From Flaveria trinervia (taxonomy: Eukaryota; Streptophyta; Magnoliopsida; Asterales; Asteraceae), in assembly GCA_025506515.1 (NCBI GenBank), contig CM046442.1, positions 10,305,154 to 10,369,153 of the forward strand: DNA of 64,000 nt, read 5' to 3'. How positions within the stretch are numbered: position 1 is the stretch's first letter; each line of letters opens with the position of its first letter. A program made the translations under genes and the position numbers. Under the pieces are notes generated by a model. It saw only the letters and a list, made by a program, of their open reading frames with translations. It ran no database searches and was not told the origin of the DNA. Shown one piece after another: positions 9,655 to 21,267 of this stretch.

Positions 9655-12481
9655 TGTAACATCCATCATTTTTTTAAATTATAAACCCAAACCCGAACCC
9701 ATTTTAAACTTTCATGCGAAGGAAAATTCATTATTTAAATTATTCTATTTATTTTGATGAACCAAATACTTTATAAGCGTAGTTTCACAATATTAGAATT
9801 TATTTTCTTATTTAAATCTTTATTTGTTAAATCGTCAAAAAAACTTATAATAAGATATTGATTAGTAAATAATTCATTTCTTTATAAAATTATAAAGTTT
9901 TATTTATAATTCGATAATAAATAACTAATTGGAGAAGTCTTATTAAAAAAATTATTAAGGTTGATAAATATTTTATAAAATAAATGGAGTTATTATTTAA
10001 ATTAAGCTTAGGGTGAAAAGTGTCATTTATAAAACTTAAGTTATAAGTTTCACATAAAATAACAACTTTTAAAACCACAGGGGCCATATGTGTAATTATG
10101 TTTAAAAATCAAACCAACCCCCCCCCCCATACCCCTGAACCTTTGTCTCGGGTCACTAACTCCGGCCATGTCTCCGGCGACTACGCAACTCCGTTTTCCC
10201 TTCGAATTCCCATCCTAAAATGATCCAATCGGCTCGTGAGCACGACTCGAAACCGTCCAGGGACTTTAATCGTGTTTTAAAGCACAGTTACGAACTCGAA
10301 TGACCCGAGTAACCGCCGCATTCAACAATCGAGTCGTTCAATCATTACACTTAATAATAAGCAAATTAATGAGTCATAGTCGAACATTTACTAGTATTAA
10401 GATGATATTCAACCTAATTTCATCTGAAAACCACGGATTCATCAAAATCAAACACACCTTTAACCGCGACCTGCACTCAACCAAGTAACTTGTTTCGGTT
10501 TGTCTAAACTTAAATTTGTTTGAGGGTAAATCACCTTTAGCACCCAAAGAAGCTCCCCACAAGTTTAATTTGGTTATCAACCTCGTTTGCATCTCGAATT
10601 AATTTCAACTCAGTCGCGGCTATCCTTCTTATGGTTTATCACCAATTCGAATACAAGCATGTAATTTATACATATCATAATGCTCGATTTCATATGGGGA
10701 ATCAAAGCCCCAAGTTTAATTTGTGCATCAATATCAATTTCATGTTCGATTGGGTTCAAAATCGTTCTAGGGTTCATATGCAAATTGAAGGTTTAACAAT
10801 TTAATGTTTAAAAGATTTAAAAAGAAACCTTTAAAAAATGTGGCTATAGCCCACCTGGTAACACACAAACATCATGGGCAAGAGGTCCCGGGTTCGCACC
10901 GGGCCTCTACCATTTTTTTTGTGTTAAATAGTTTTAATTAGTTTTGTTAATATTTTATAATTCAGAAAATTATCATATTATAAAATTAAATAAAAATTAT
11001 TTCATTAACTTAAAAAATTTCTAAAATTATTAATTTTTCAATTAATTATTTCATAAAAGATAGAAAGCTCATAGGAACATTAGTAATTATTTTATATAAT
11101 TTAAATGTTATAACCTATTATGGTTCAAATGTGGATTATTCTAAAACATTGTAAATCTATATGTTAAATGTATAATCATTCAAATAGTTATTTAAATAAT
11201 TATTTAAATTATAATTATCCATTTATTCATTTAATCATGTCATATATAATTAATTAACAACGTTATTTCTTAAACTTTATTTGATTTTTTTAAACTTATA
11301 AAACAATATAATTTCTAATATTCCTTATTATTGTTTTTAAAGTTTTGATAATATAAGACTTTTGCAAAGATCATTTAAAACGCTTAAAACCTTATAAAAT
11401 GCTAGTTTTAAGGTCCTTTAAAATAAATATCAATTATTTTACCTTTATCAAATTCTAAATAAGTAATTATTGAATTATTTATATCTTTTCACATATTATA
11501 TTTAATCATTAGTAATTCATAAGTTAAATCATTGAATTCTTAATTTTAATGAGTGATTCCAACATTATGAACCCAAACATAAATGATTACTTTATTTTAT
11601 TTTGCTTGAGTTATTTATTAAAAATTCCCAAATTCCATTGAAAACCCTAGTTCATATCCAATTGATAATCTTATTATTGAACTTAATCTTGGAATCAATA
11701 CATTTAGGTAACTTGTAAAAGAAATTGTTGGAACCTCTTTTAAATTCTTATCATCACCTTATATATATCAGTGAGTTTCCTTGACCCCTTTTTACTTTAT
11801 TTCACACTATTTTGGGGTGAAACATGATACTTATACATCATACACTTATAAACGTTTGAGACTTGTAAAGCACTTGCAATTCATATTTTTGTCATGGTTA
11901 TTTGTGTGTTGTAAGTGATTATATAAGATACATAGTTTTTACAATCATTAACTATTGCTAGCCTGGCGACATCTTAGATCTTTGGGCCTGACAGCCTATT
12001 TGGTGCTAAAGCCGAGGTATTGCCGGCTCCTGATGACGTATGCTTGTTCATCATGGGAACCAAATAACTTAGCCAATCTTTTATACTTGTAATCAAGTCG
12101 AGGTTTGGTTGTAACGATATGTGTTCTATAACCTTACTAACTTATAACCTATGACATGAATTGCTACTTGTAACCTTGTTATATTATGTATGTAAATCTT
12201 GGAAACTCACTAACTTTTTAGTTGACCTTTTTATTTTTATCATGTTTCAGGTTTCTCTACTTGAAGATCTTCTTGTGCTCATATAGGACTTGGACCTAGA
12301 CTAATTGAAAGACTTATGTTTTTGGTTGTATTTTGATTGTTATGTTATTATTTTATTTGTCTGTAATGTTTATTGAATAATAATATTTAATAATATTTCA
12401 ACTTAATTAGTTCCATGTGCTATGAGCAATCATCTCCCATTCGTCCGCCCCGATGATTCCGTCGTCGGTTGGAGTGTGACA
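9655..12481 (+). mobile_element. Large solo LTR nested in copia gag
   Basis: Begins TGTAACATCC and ends GTGTGACA. The target duplication ATAAA lies on both sides (9650-9654 and 12482-12486). It is 2827 bp long, with no internal retroviral genes and no second LTR, which is what recombination between LTRs leaves behind. The TGTAACA start and great length resemble LTRs of Tekay/Del-type chromoviruses, compare the LTR at 23397-25518 (TGTAACACCC start, minus strand). Inside are a tRNA-like segment (10848-10920) and a C9 tract near 10120. Orientation is inferred from the TGTAACA end. Confidence 0.85.
10848..10920 (+). other. tRNA-like segment with pol III style boxes
   Basis: An A-box-like TGGCTATAGCCCACCTGG is followed about 45 bases later by a perfect T-arm, with CCCGG and CCGGG pairing around the loop GTTCGCA (B box GGTTCGCACC). 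A CCA-like end and a run of eight Ts come next. The 5' acceptor strand does not pair with the 3' strand, so this is not a working tRNA gene. It could be a tRNA pseudogene or a SINE-like head captured inside the LTR. Confidence 0.55.
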
Positions 12482-12486
12482 ATAAA

Positions 12487-12762
12487 GAAGATGGTGGAGA
12501 GGTTGGTAGTTCAGGGGAAGATCTGATCAAAGAAACTTCAAGCAGAGAAGTGTCTCGAAGTCCAGGACCAAGTACAAGAGGAGGTGTTATGTGTGTGGAT
12601 CAGAAAAGCATTTCAAGAAGGATTGTCCTGACTTGAAAAGAAAAAAGGGTGAATCAAGTGGATCAAAGACTCATTCTAGACACAATGCACATGATGATTC
12701 ATCTCATGGATATGAAAGTACAGATGTGTTGACTGTCACAAGCAATGGCAAGGAAGATAAGT
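12487..12762 (+). pseudogene. Copia gag C-terminus with zinc knuckle
   Basis: Continues the gag frame cut at 9655. Near 12583-12630 it encodes CYVCGSEKHFKKDC, a CX2CX4HX4C RNA-binding knuckle. A low-complexity Ser/His-rich linker follows, up to the protease. There is a frame break just before the protease, at 12758-12763. Confidence 0.85.
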
Positions 12763-13450
12763 GATTATGGATTCAGGGTGCTCGTATCATATGAGACCTG
12801 TGAAGGAGTCCTTTAAAGAACTGAAGATTAAAGATCTTGGATCAGTTAAGCTCGGGGATGATAGACCTTGCAAGATTGTGGCTCATGGAACAGTGACTCT
12901 GAAAATGAAGAGTGGTATGGAAGTGGATCTTCATGATGTGAGGTATATTCCTAGTCTTAAAAGAAGTTTATTGTCTTTAGGGCTATTGGAGAGTTCTGGT
13001 TACCATGTTAGTCTTAGAGATGGTAAGGCTAAGGTGATAAAAGGGTCAATGGTAGTATTGTCTGGGAGTAGAAAGGAGAATAATATCTACTTGTTAGATA
13101 GTGCTGGTGTAGTAGAGCCTCAGGTGGCATCTGCCTCAAATGATAGTAGTTCTAAGGCTATGTTATGGCATAGGAGGCTTGGTCACATCAGTCATCAGGG
13201 ACTGGTGGAGTTGCATAAGCAACAATTAATGACTGAGTTGAGAAGTTGTGATTTTGGTTTTTGTGAAACTTGTATTCTTGGTAAACACAAGAGAGTAAAG
13301 TTTTCAAAAGCTAGGCATATCACAAGTGGGATATTAGACTACATTCATTTTGATTTATGGGGTCCTTCTAAGGTTGATTCTTTGGGTGGAGCTAGGTACT
13401 TTATGACCTTGATTGATGATTTTCTAGGAGAGTTTGGGTTGTTGTACTAA
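12761..13450 (+). pseudogene. Copia protease and integrase N-terminal region
   Basis: Starts with IMDSGCSYHM, carrying the aspartic protease DSG triad. Near 13160 comes the integrase zinc finger: HRRLGHIS, with His residues followed by CETCILGKHK. Then comes IHFDLWGPS at the first catalytic Asp of the DDE core. A stop falls at 13448 within the core, after DDF, and the integrase resumes in other frames. Integrase inserts the element cDNA into the host chromosome. Confidence 0.9.
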
Positions 13451-13947
13451 AGAATAAGAGTGATGCTTTCAGTAAATTCAAGGAATGGAAAGTCCTTGTG
13501 GAAACTCAAATTGAGAGGAAAGTCAAGAAGTTAAGAACTGATAATGGGTTGGAGTTCTACAGTCATGAGTTTAATCAGTTTTGTAAAATTTATGGTATTG
13601 CTAGACATAGAACTATGTCAGGGACTCCTCAACAGAATGGGCTGGCTGAAAGGATGAATAGAACTTTACTTGAAAGGTAAGGTGTATGTTTGCTAGTTCT
13701 GGTTACCCAGATGTTCTGGGCTGAAGCTGTTTCAACTGCAGTATATTTGGTCAATAGGTCTCCATCAGCATCATTAGACATGAAGACACCTATGGAGGCA
13801 TGGTCAGGAAGAAAAGGTGACTATGGGGAACTTAAGGTGTTTGGATCTTTGGCTTATGCTCATGTTAGCCAAGGTAAGTTGGAACCTAGGGCCTGTAAAT
13901 GTGTTCTTCTAGGATACCCTGAAGGTGTTAAAGGGTATAGATTATGA
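13451..13947 (+). pseudogene. Copia integrase core, C-terminal part
   Basis: Two frames. One ends at 13680 and contains KLRTDNGLEF (second catalytic Asp) and QQNGLAERMNRTLLER (the catalytic Glu). The next, 13690-13947, reads FWAEAVSTAVYLVNRSPS and the GLK-like FGSLAYAH region. A stop at 13678 and another at 13945 break the polyprotein. Confidence 0.9.
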
Positions 13948-14995
13948 AGACTAGAAGGGGACAGACCTAAGGTGATAGTGAGCAGAGATGTTATTTTTCA
14001 AGAGAATGTTATGTATAAAGACATTCAAGAAAAAAGGAAGTCAAAGGTTGAAGATCGGAGTGGGGTTCAGATTGAGGTGGAGCAAGGTGTGAGTGATCAA
14101 GGTATTGATCAAGGCACATCTAGTAGCCAGGGAGATGGTACAGATGATTATCAGTTGGCTAGGGACAGACAAAGGAGACAAGTGATACCTCCTCTCAGGT
14201 TCAAAGAGGGGATGGATTTGTCTGCAATGGCTTTTGTTGCTGCTGAAGAAGAAAGCATTTATGAACCATTGTCATACTCTGAGGCAATTTCTGTGAAAGA
14301 AAGTGATAAATGGTGTAAGGCCATGGAGGAAGAGATGGAATCTCTATATAAAAATGGCATATGGGAGTTGGTTGATAAACCTGATGGTCACAAGCCTATG
14401 TCATGTAAATGGTTGTTTAAACTGAAAGATGGGTTTGCTAAAGGTGAACCTCCTAGGTACAAGGCTAGGCTGGTAGCTAAGGGGTTTACACAGAAGCCAG
14501 GTGTGGATTATAATGAAATATTCTCACCTATGGTGAAACATTCATCTATCAGGGTTATATTGTCATTAACTATGTCTATGGATATGGAGCTACATCAGTT
14601 GGATGTAAAGACTGCTTTTTTACATGGGAAACTGGATGAGACTATCTATATGAAGCAACCAGAGGGGTTTTGAGGTAAAGGGGCAGGAAGAGAAGGTATG
14701 TCTCTTAAAGAATTCTTTATATGGGCTGAAGCAATCCCCTAGAAAGTGGTATAAGAGGTTTGATGAACATATGGTGAATAATGGGTTTATCAGGAGCAGC
14801 TATGATAGTTGTGTGTATTTTAAAGAATACAATGAGAACAAGTTTGTGTACTTGTTGTTGTATGTTGATGATATGTTGGTGGCTTGTTCAGACTTGGAGG
14901 AAGTTGAAGCTACTAAGAAAATGTTAATGTCAAAGTTTGAGATGAAAGATCTAGGTGAAGCAAGAAGATATTAGGCATGGAGATTACAAGGGACA
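13948..14995 (+). pseudogene. Copia reverse transcriptase
   Basis: Holds NGIWELV and SCKWLFKLKDG, then RYKARLVAKGFTQ, LDVKTAFLHGKLDETIYM, and the catalytic YVDD box in LLLYVDDMLVAC (about 14860). A stop at 14671 after QPEGF and another near 14972 break the frame. The enzyme copies element RNA into DNA. This copy is inactive as it stands. Confidence 0.92.
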
Positions 14996-15822
14996 GAGAG
15001 CACAGGATGTTGAAGTTGTTTCATAGGTCTTACTTGGAGAAGGTACTAAGTAACTATAGGATGGATGGTGAAGCCAGTAACTGTTCCTATAGGTGCTCAT
15101 ATTAACTGTCAAATTCTAATTGTCCTAAGTCAGATGCTGAAGTTGGGTATATGGAGAAAGTACCTTATGCCAATGTTGTTGGGAGCTTGATGTACTTGTG
15201 GTTTGTACAAGGCCGGATATTAGATATGCTGTGAGTTTAGTCAGCAGGTATTTGTCAAATCCGGGAAAGCTCATTGGGTTGCTGTAAAATGGATCTTGAG
15301 ATATCTTAGGGGTACTAAGCACTATGTTTAGTGTTTGGGCATCATGAACATGAAAGAGTTGACAGGATTGTTGGTTATGTGATTCAGATTTTGCCAAGGA
15401 CCTGGATAGAGGTAGATCTATTACAGGGTATGCATTTCAAGTGCTGGGTAACTTGGTAAGTTGGAAGCTTAGTTGCAGCATGTGGTGACATTATCTACAA
15501 CAGAGGCTGAGTATATAGCATTGACTGAGGGAGTCAAGGAAGCTATGTGGCTGCATGGTTTTGTTTCTGAGTTGGAATCAAAGTTGTAGGCTCAGTGGTA
15601 TTCAGTGATAACCAGGGTGTAGTTCAGTTGTCAAAAAACAGTATGTTTCATGAGAGAACGAAGCACATTAATGTGAAGTTACACTTCATAAGGGATGTGG
15701 TGAATGCTGGTAAGGTGAAAGTGGAAGGTGTATCTACTTTGGAGAATCCAGCAGATATGTTTACTAAGTCTCTACCTGGTGGAAAGTTCAAGTTTTGCTT
15801 GGATGCATTGGGAGTTGATTAA
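14996..15822 (+). pseudogene. Copia RNase H
   Basis: A heavily broken region up to about 15590 still shows TTEAEYIAL (near 15495). The last frame, 15595-15822, reads VFSDNQGVVQLSKNSMFHERTKHI and ends at FTKSLPGGKF, the usual C-terminus of copia polyproteins. It removes the RNA strand during reverse transcription. Confidence 0.9.
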
Positions 15823-15851
15823 AATTTTGTTTTGGATTTTAAAGTGGAGAT

Positions 15852-16290
15852 TGTGAAGTATTAAAAGCCAAAACAAGTGAACTTCTGAAGTTTAAGTTTC
15901 TTCCGAAGCTTAATGTAGTCTTCCGAAGCTTAATGTAGTCTTTCGAAGCTAAGAAGATATCTTCCGAAGGTTATGTTTACTTCGGAAGGATGTTCTTGTG
16001 TACTTTGGATTTCTTCCGAAGTATACATATGTTTAGTAGGGAATCTTCCGAAGGGTTACTTCCATTCGGAAGATATAGTATAGGGTCTTTTGTGTAAATT
16101 CTCAATATGTGTTGAGAGTTAGTTAGAGTTAGTTTCCTGCTATAAATAAAGCCGAATTGCAATCGGTGGTGTATCCTAATATCATTCAATAATAATAATC
16201 ATTTGAGAGTTATTGTTCACGTTTTTTTTCTTGTATCATCTTTGTATTGATTGTCATTCCGCATTCATATTCTCAATTGGTTTTACAACA
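15852..16290 (+). repeat. 3' LTR of the plus-strand copia element
   Basis: Begins TGTGAAGTATT and ends TTTTACAACA, 439 bp. It is 34 bp longer than the 5' LTR, mainly because the block CTTCCGAAGCTTAATGTAGT is present in tandem. A purine-rich AAAGTGGAGAT lies just before it (polypurine tract). Confidence 0.93.
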
Positions 16291-16295
16291 AATAC

Positions 16296-16780
16296 GCTAG
16301 TAAAACTTATGATACCAAACCCTGTTGTAATTGTCTCATCCCATCAATGGTCGGTGAAATGAGATGATTACTTTCTGCAGAATGAATTTTGCTAGTAGGG
16401 GTCACATATAAGTATATAACACATAATACATGTACATTATTTTCATTATTATAAGTATGCACATTTTTCTTTTCTATTTGTCGTATATATTTAGACTATT
16501 CATATTTCAATACATGGAAAGAAACTACCAATTTAATGAGTTATGTTGTCAACTTGTCATCTCCACCAAAAAGAATAAGATGATAAATAGTAAAAGTGTA
16601 ACTAATAAGATATAAATAAAACTATCTATCATTTGAAGGACATTTACACCTTAATTTCCTAAGAATTTATAGATTCGTATAGTGGAATTTCATAACCAAA
16701 CCAAGTGAAATTTATTTCAAGGTTTAATTTTGAGAAAAGAAAATATAAAAGTACGGGTTTAAATTTATAAGTACTGGTTT
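16296..16780. other. Intergenic DNA between two copia elements
   Basis: AT-rich, with no gene or repeat recognised. It separates the two retrotransposons and ends at the TATCT target duplication (16781-16785). Confidence 0.5.
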
Positions 16781-16785
16781 TATCT

Positions 16786-17020
16786 TATGAATTCAGAGAC
16801 TTTATTTGATTTTTGAAGATATCTTTCATTCATTACTAAGTTTAAATACAATTGTTTACTATAATATGTAAGAAATTCAATAGCTATTTTAGCTAATTGC
16901 AGCCACCATTTACTAGTAATATATTATTGATTTACTTATTGCCTAATCTTGAGACCGTTTGAGTTGTCATGAGTTGACGGTGAGCTATCATCGGTTGGAT
17001 TTAAATGTAATTCCTTAATA
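16786..17020 (-). repeat. 3' LTR of the minus-strand copia element
   Basis: 235 bp, a direct repeat of 21268-21504 with a handful of substitutions and small indels. Confidence 0.93.
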
Positions 17021-17030
17021 CGCCCCCGCA
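17021..17030 (-). promoter_or_regulatory. Polypurine tract
   Basis: On the minus strand this reads TGCGGGGGCG directly before the 3' LTR, the expected position for the plus-strand primer of reverse transcription. Confidence 0.75.
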
Positions 17031-17150
17031 AGATGGAGATCCGTCAGAGACGTCAATCTTGGACCTCAGCTTTAGAAATGGAACCCGACCAAGAGGTTTA
17101 GTAAGAAAATCAGCTAGTTGATTTGTTGAGTAATATGAAGCACTTTTAAT

Positions 17151-17777
17151 TCACCTGCAGAGACATTCTCGCGAAAAATTAAAATATATGCAACATGTTT
17201 CATACGTGAGTGATAAACCGAATTTGCACAGAGATAGGTTGCCCCGTGTTGTCACAGTAGAGTGTAGGAGGACCTTTGATGGAGATGCCAGTTCAGTAAG
17301 GAGATTTTGAACCCATGATAATTCAGCGGATGCATTTGCAAGAGCCTTGTACTCAGCTTCTGTAGATGAACGTGAGACCGATTTTTGGCGAGCTGAACGC
17401 CATGAGATAATGTTTGATCCAGATAAAAATGTAGGCAATGGTTGAGCGACCGCCATTAGTAATTCCCCCCAATCGGAGTCGGAGAAAGCTGTGAGATGCA
17501 AAGGAGAGCGTCGATTTAGAAAGAGCCCATAATGAATTGTTCCTTTGAGGTAACGAAGAAGCCTTTTTAGCGCTTGCCAATGAGTTTGTGATGGATTATG
17601 CATAAATTGTGAGAGTTTATTAACCACAAATGATATATCGGGACGTGTAAATGCAAGGTATTGTAAGGATCCAACAAGCTTACGATAAGGAGTAGGATCA
17701 ACTTTGGTCGACCCGTCATGAATGGATAGCGACTCTGATGTGCTTAAAGGGGTGAGAACTTCCTTAGCCCCATCCAT
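17151..17777 (-). pseudogene. Copia RNase H (minus-strand element)
   Basis: Reads YRKLVGSLQYLAFTRPDISF, then LKRLLRYLKGT, FSDSDWG and SRSSTEAEYKALA, all standard copia RNase H signatures. The C-terminal part, expected to follow WVQNLLTEL with a DN..A motif, is frameshifted and lost. Confidence 0.92.
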
Positions 17778-17939
17778 TTTAAATTGGGTTAATACGTCAC
17801 ATATATGACGGTGTTGTGATAAAAAGAGACCCGATTTGTAGAGATTAGCTCAATCCCCAAGAAGTGATTTAACGGGCCAAGATCTTTTAAAGAAAACTTG
17901 AGGCAAGGGCAGTGACAAATTGCTCAATGAAGGAGTTGT

Positions 17940-18723
17940 TGTTACCGGTTAACACGATGTCATCTACATACACTAAAAATAGCACATGATCCCACCATTG
18001 TTATAAATAAATAAGGATGCATCAGACAATGATTTTCTAAAGCCAAATTGGATTAGAAAGGTGGTGAGGGTCATGTACCATCTTCTTGGAGCTTGCTTAA
18101 GCCTGTAAAGTGATTTTCGAAGTTTGCATATATGAGTCGGATATTGGGGATGAATGTAGCCCGGGGGTTGAACCATGTAACATCCTCTTCCAAGGTTCCA
18201 TTAAGAAATGCGTTGCTTATAACAAGTTGGCGCAATGACCAATTTTGAGAGAGGGCTATTGATAGGATAGTGTGGATGGTAACCGGCTTTGTTACGGGAC
18301 TAAAAGTATCAAAATAGTCTTTACCGTATTGTTGAAGGTAACCTTTAGCAACAAGTCTTGCCTTGCATTTGGCAAGTGAACCATCCGGGTTGCGCTTAAT
18401 GCGAAAGATCCACTTACATCCAATTGGATGAAATGACTCGGTGGAACTAGCTCCCATGTTCCATTTTGAAGCAATGTGTTGTACTCATCATCCATCGCCT
18501 TACACCAAAGAGGGTTTTTAGAGGCTTGGGTGTGGGTGTTAGTTCTAAGGTAGTGGGATGGGATGTAGATTTGTGAAATTGACAAGATTTCATTATAATA
18601 TTTGGGGTTGGGCTTTCTGTTTCGAGGTGGTAAAGGGGATGGTACAGTTGGGTTTGTTGGGGAAGGGGAGGTAGATGGAGTAGTAGTGGGTGGTATAGGT
18701 GGGGTTGAAGGGAATTTTGGCAC
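17940..18723 (-). pseudogene. Copia reverse transcriptase (minus-strand element)
   Basis: Begins with a Pro/Thr/Ser-rich linker (18723-18600), then NGTWELV, GCKWIFRIKRNPDGS, CKARLVAKGYLQQYGKDY, LSQNWSLRQLVISNAFLNG and LRKSLYRLKQAPRRWY. The catalytic YVDD box is encoded near 17957-17972, after a frame change. In the LxxLDVxxAFLxG motif the Asp is replaced (VISNAF), so a catalytic residue is missing. Confidence 0.9.
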
Positions 18724-18952
18724 ATGAGTGGATGAAGAGGTAGAATTAGATGGTTCTATCGGTTCTGTTGAAGTGGAGGGTTGAAAAGTGTGGAAGGATT
18801 TTTGAGAAAGGAGTGGGTGGGTTCTAAGGTGATGGGAGGAAGTTGGACAGTAGAGGTGGAATGGAAGGTGGTGGTTGCATGGGATTTTGAGCTTGCATGG
18901 GGTTTGAAGGTTGCATGAAAGTGGTAAGGGAGTTTAGCGTAAAGAAATTCAT

Positions 18953-20250
18953 TTAGAGATAAGGAGTGGATGATTGAAATGTTGAGTTTTTGTAGGGAAA
19001 TGATTTTCCTATGAATTCCACATGGCGAGAGTGATAAAGACGGTGAGTTTCAAGATGAAAACATTTGTAAGCGGATTTGGCGGTGGAGTAGCCTAGAAAG
19101 AGACACGGAGCGGAACGATGATGAAGTTTGTTGGTGAGTATGGTCAGATCCATGGGTAATAGAGACAACCAAATGATTTAAGTTTGGTGTAAGTTGGTGA
19201 ATGTCCATAAAGATAATCGAAGGGAGTTTTGTTATTAAGTGTGGGTGTTTGCACCGATTGATGAGATGAACAGCCGTTTGAAAAGCATGAGACCAAAATT
19301 GAGGGGAAGCCTAACATAGTGAATTAATGCTAACCAGGTTTCCATAATATGTCGATGTCGACATTCAGCAATCCCATTTTGTTCAGGTGTATGGGGTGGA
19401 GTGGTAAAATGGAAATTCCCATAGACCGAAACAAAGAAATTAGCCCTTGATATTCTCCATCATTGTCGGTGAAAATTGAAACTATCGGAGTGTGAAAATA
19501 TTTCTCTACTAAGAGTTTAAATTGTGGAAATAGTTTTGAAACATCAGATTTTATATTTCATTGGATACAACCAAACATATTAGAGTAATAGTTAACAAAA
19601 ATATAGAATAACTATAACCATCAATTGACTTTTGAACAGACCCCATACATCGAAAAAATAGAATAATGCCCTGTTTTAGTTGCTGTGAAGGAATTTTTTC
19701 TAAAGGGTAACTTGTGACTTTTATTAATAGAGCATGATGGACAATGAATATTAAAATTTGATAGTTTTTTAAAATCAAGTCCTAAATTAGTAACAAGACT
19801 TTTAAACACACGAGTTGAAGGATGTCCAAGTGTGTGGTGCAAATCAAGTGGAGAAGCTTTGGTTGTGAAATGAAGTTGTGGAAGCGATTGACGTTTTGCA
19901 TAGTAGACGTCATGGATGTTGTCCCCCCGCATAAGATGCGCCCCCCTGTGATTAGATCCTTGACAAGAAAATGAAACGGAAAAAATTCCACAGAACTTTG
20001 TTAGCACGACATAGCTTGGCAACCGAAACAGGTTTTACGAAGTTTAGGAACACAAAGAACATTAGATAAAGATAGTGGACGTGAAGGAGTGGAAATATTA
20101 AAGTGACCAGTGTGTGATATAGAAATATTTGTACCGTCACCGAGAAGAATTTCATCCGGTCCACCATATTCAGAGGCGGAGTGGAGAGACGAGCGTCGGA
20201 TGTGACGTGATGTGAGGCACCACTATCAAATAACCATGTTGGTGAGGTTG
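18953..20250 (-). pseudogene. Copia protease and integrase (minus-strand element)
   Basis: The protease motif WLFDSGASHHV is intact near 20205-20245. The integrase zinc finger region reads HHTLGHPSTRVFKSLV and CPSCSINKSHKLPF (about 19700-19860). The core is broken by several frameshifts between 19170 and 19620, but the STDNDGEY-like segment can still be followed. The segment 19168-18953 gives APCLFLGYSTAKSAYKC, the region after the core. Confidence 0.88.
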
Positions 20251-20289
20251 GAATAGGTTTGGAACTAGAGGTGTGTGCATTAGTGATAG

Positions 20290-21196
20290 GACTATTGGAT
20301 GATTAAAGGCAGAACAACATTGTTTTCTTTCAAGAACTTGATGCTTCCGACAGTCACGAGTTTCATGTCCAACAATGTTGCAAAAGTGACATTGAGTGAA
20401 AGTTTTAGTGTTCCGATTTGCACCGAAAGAAGAGGTATAGCTTTGTCGCCCATTGCGGAATTGATTGGTTTGGTTGAACCTACTTGTTCTAGAGTCAAAT
20501 GGAGGTCGAGGGCTGAAGAGAGCGGGTTGTTTTTGAGTGTAATTTGCGGTTGCAATGACAGGTATAACGGCGGCCTCGACTTCCTTTAACGAGCGTTCAA
20601 AGTCGACAAGTTTGTCAAATAGTTCAGGATAAGTTATTGGGTTTTCCCGGACCTTTATGGCTGCAGTAATTGGACCGTATTCGTCTCCAAGTTGGCTAAG
20701 AATATGTACCAGCAAATTTTCATCATCGATGGGGCTTTGAACCAATGCTAGTTCATCCGCAATGGATCGCATTTCGTTTAAGAACTCGGTCACTGTTCTA
20801 GTTCCTTTTGAATTTTTGGCTAGTTTAGATTTGAGGGAGATGATCCGGGAACGTGAGGTGCTCGCGTAGCTTGTGGTTAACCTGTTCCAGGCATCTTTTG
20901 CTGTGATTGCAGATGCGATAATGGGTTGTATTGAATCGGAACAACTTCCAAACAAGGCGCTAAAGATTATTTGGTGTTGGCGATACCAAAGGATGAAGTC
21001 AAGATTGGGTTTAGTTGTGTCTTTGTCGACAAGAACTTTGGGTGGCGGATTTGAACTGCATTGATGAAGTCATCAGTTCAAGTCCGACGAGGGTGGACTG
21101 GACTTGCTTCCGCCATACCGGAAAATTGGTGGCAGTGAGTTTGATTGGAAAATGGGTTGTGGCGGTGAATTGAACAATTGTCTTGGAGGTTGCCAT
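20290..21196 (-). pseudogene. Copia gag (minus-strand element)
   Basis: Starts at ATG 21196 (MATSKTIVQF) and reads LTATNFPVWRKQVQSTLVGLEL before a frameshift near 21065. From 20955 it continues through AWNRLTTSYASTSRSRIISL and LVHILSQLGDEYGPI to the knuckle CHFCNIVGHETRDC at about 20340-20405 (CX2CX4HX4C). Apart from one main frameshift, gag is well preserved. Confidence 0.9.
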
Positions 21197-21255
21197 GAAG
21201 TCGACTAAAGAAGAAGAAGTGGTATGGACGGATCGAACTCGTTAGAGCAATGGAT

Positions 21256-21267
21256 GCTCTGATACCA
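21256..21267 (-). promoter_or_regulatory. Primer binding site (tRNA-Met type)
   Basis: The minus-strand sequence TGGTATCAGAGC directly follows the 5' LTR. Confidence 0.95.

Larger units (their letters stand above)
8611..16290 (+). mobile_element. Ty1/copia LTR retrotransposon, degenerate, with nested insertion
   Basis: The element is bounded by LTRs 8611-9015 and 15852-16290, both TG...CA, with the 5-bp target duplication AATAC at 8606-8610 and 16291-16295. It has a tRNA-Met type primer site directly after the 5' LTR, then gag, protease, integrase, reverse transcriptase and RNase H in the copia order, all on the plus strand. A 2827-bp solo LTR (9655-12481) interrupts gag. Without that insertion and its duplicated 5 bp, the element is about 4.85 kb. 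The reading frame has many stops and frameshifts, so this copy cannot act on its own. The protein motifs resemble the Tork/Tnt1 group, but lineage was judged by eye. Confidence 0.95.

Noticed and set aside
10848..10920. A functional tRNA gene
   Set aside because: The 5' acceptor strand does not pair with the 3' strand and no clear anticodon arm forms, so only a tRNA-like segment is reported.
20299..20589. Plus-strand frame of 96 codons
   Set aside because: It lies antisense to copia gag and reflects the gag sequence.
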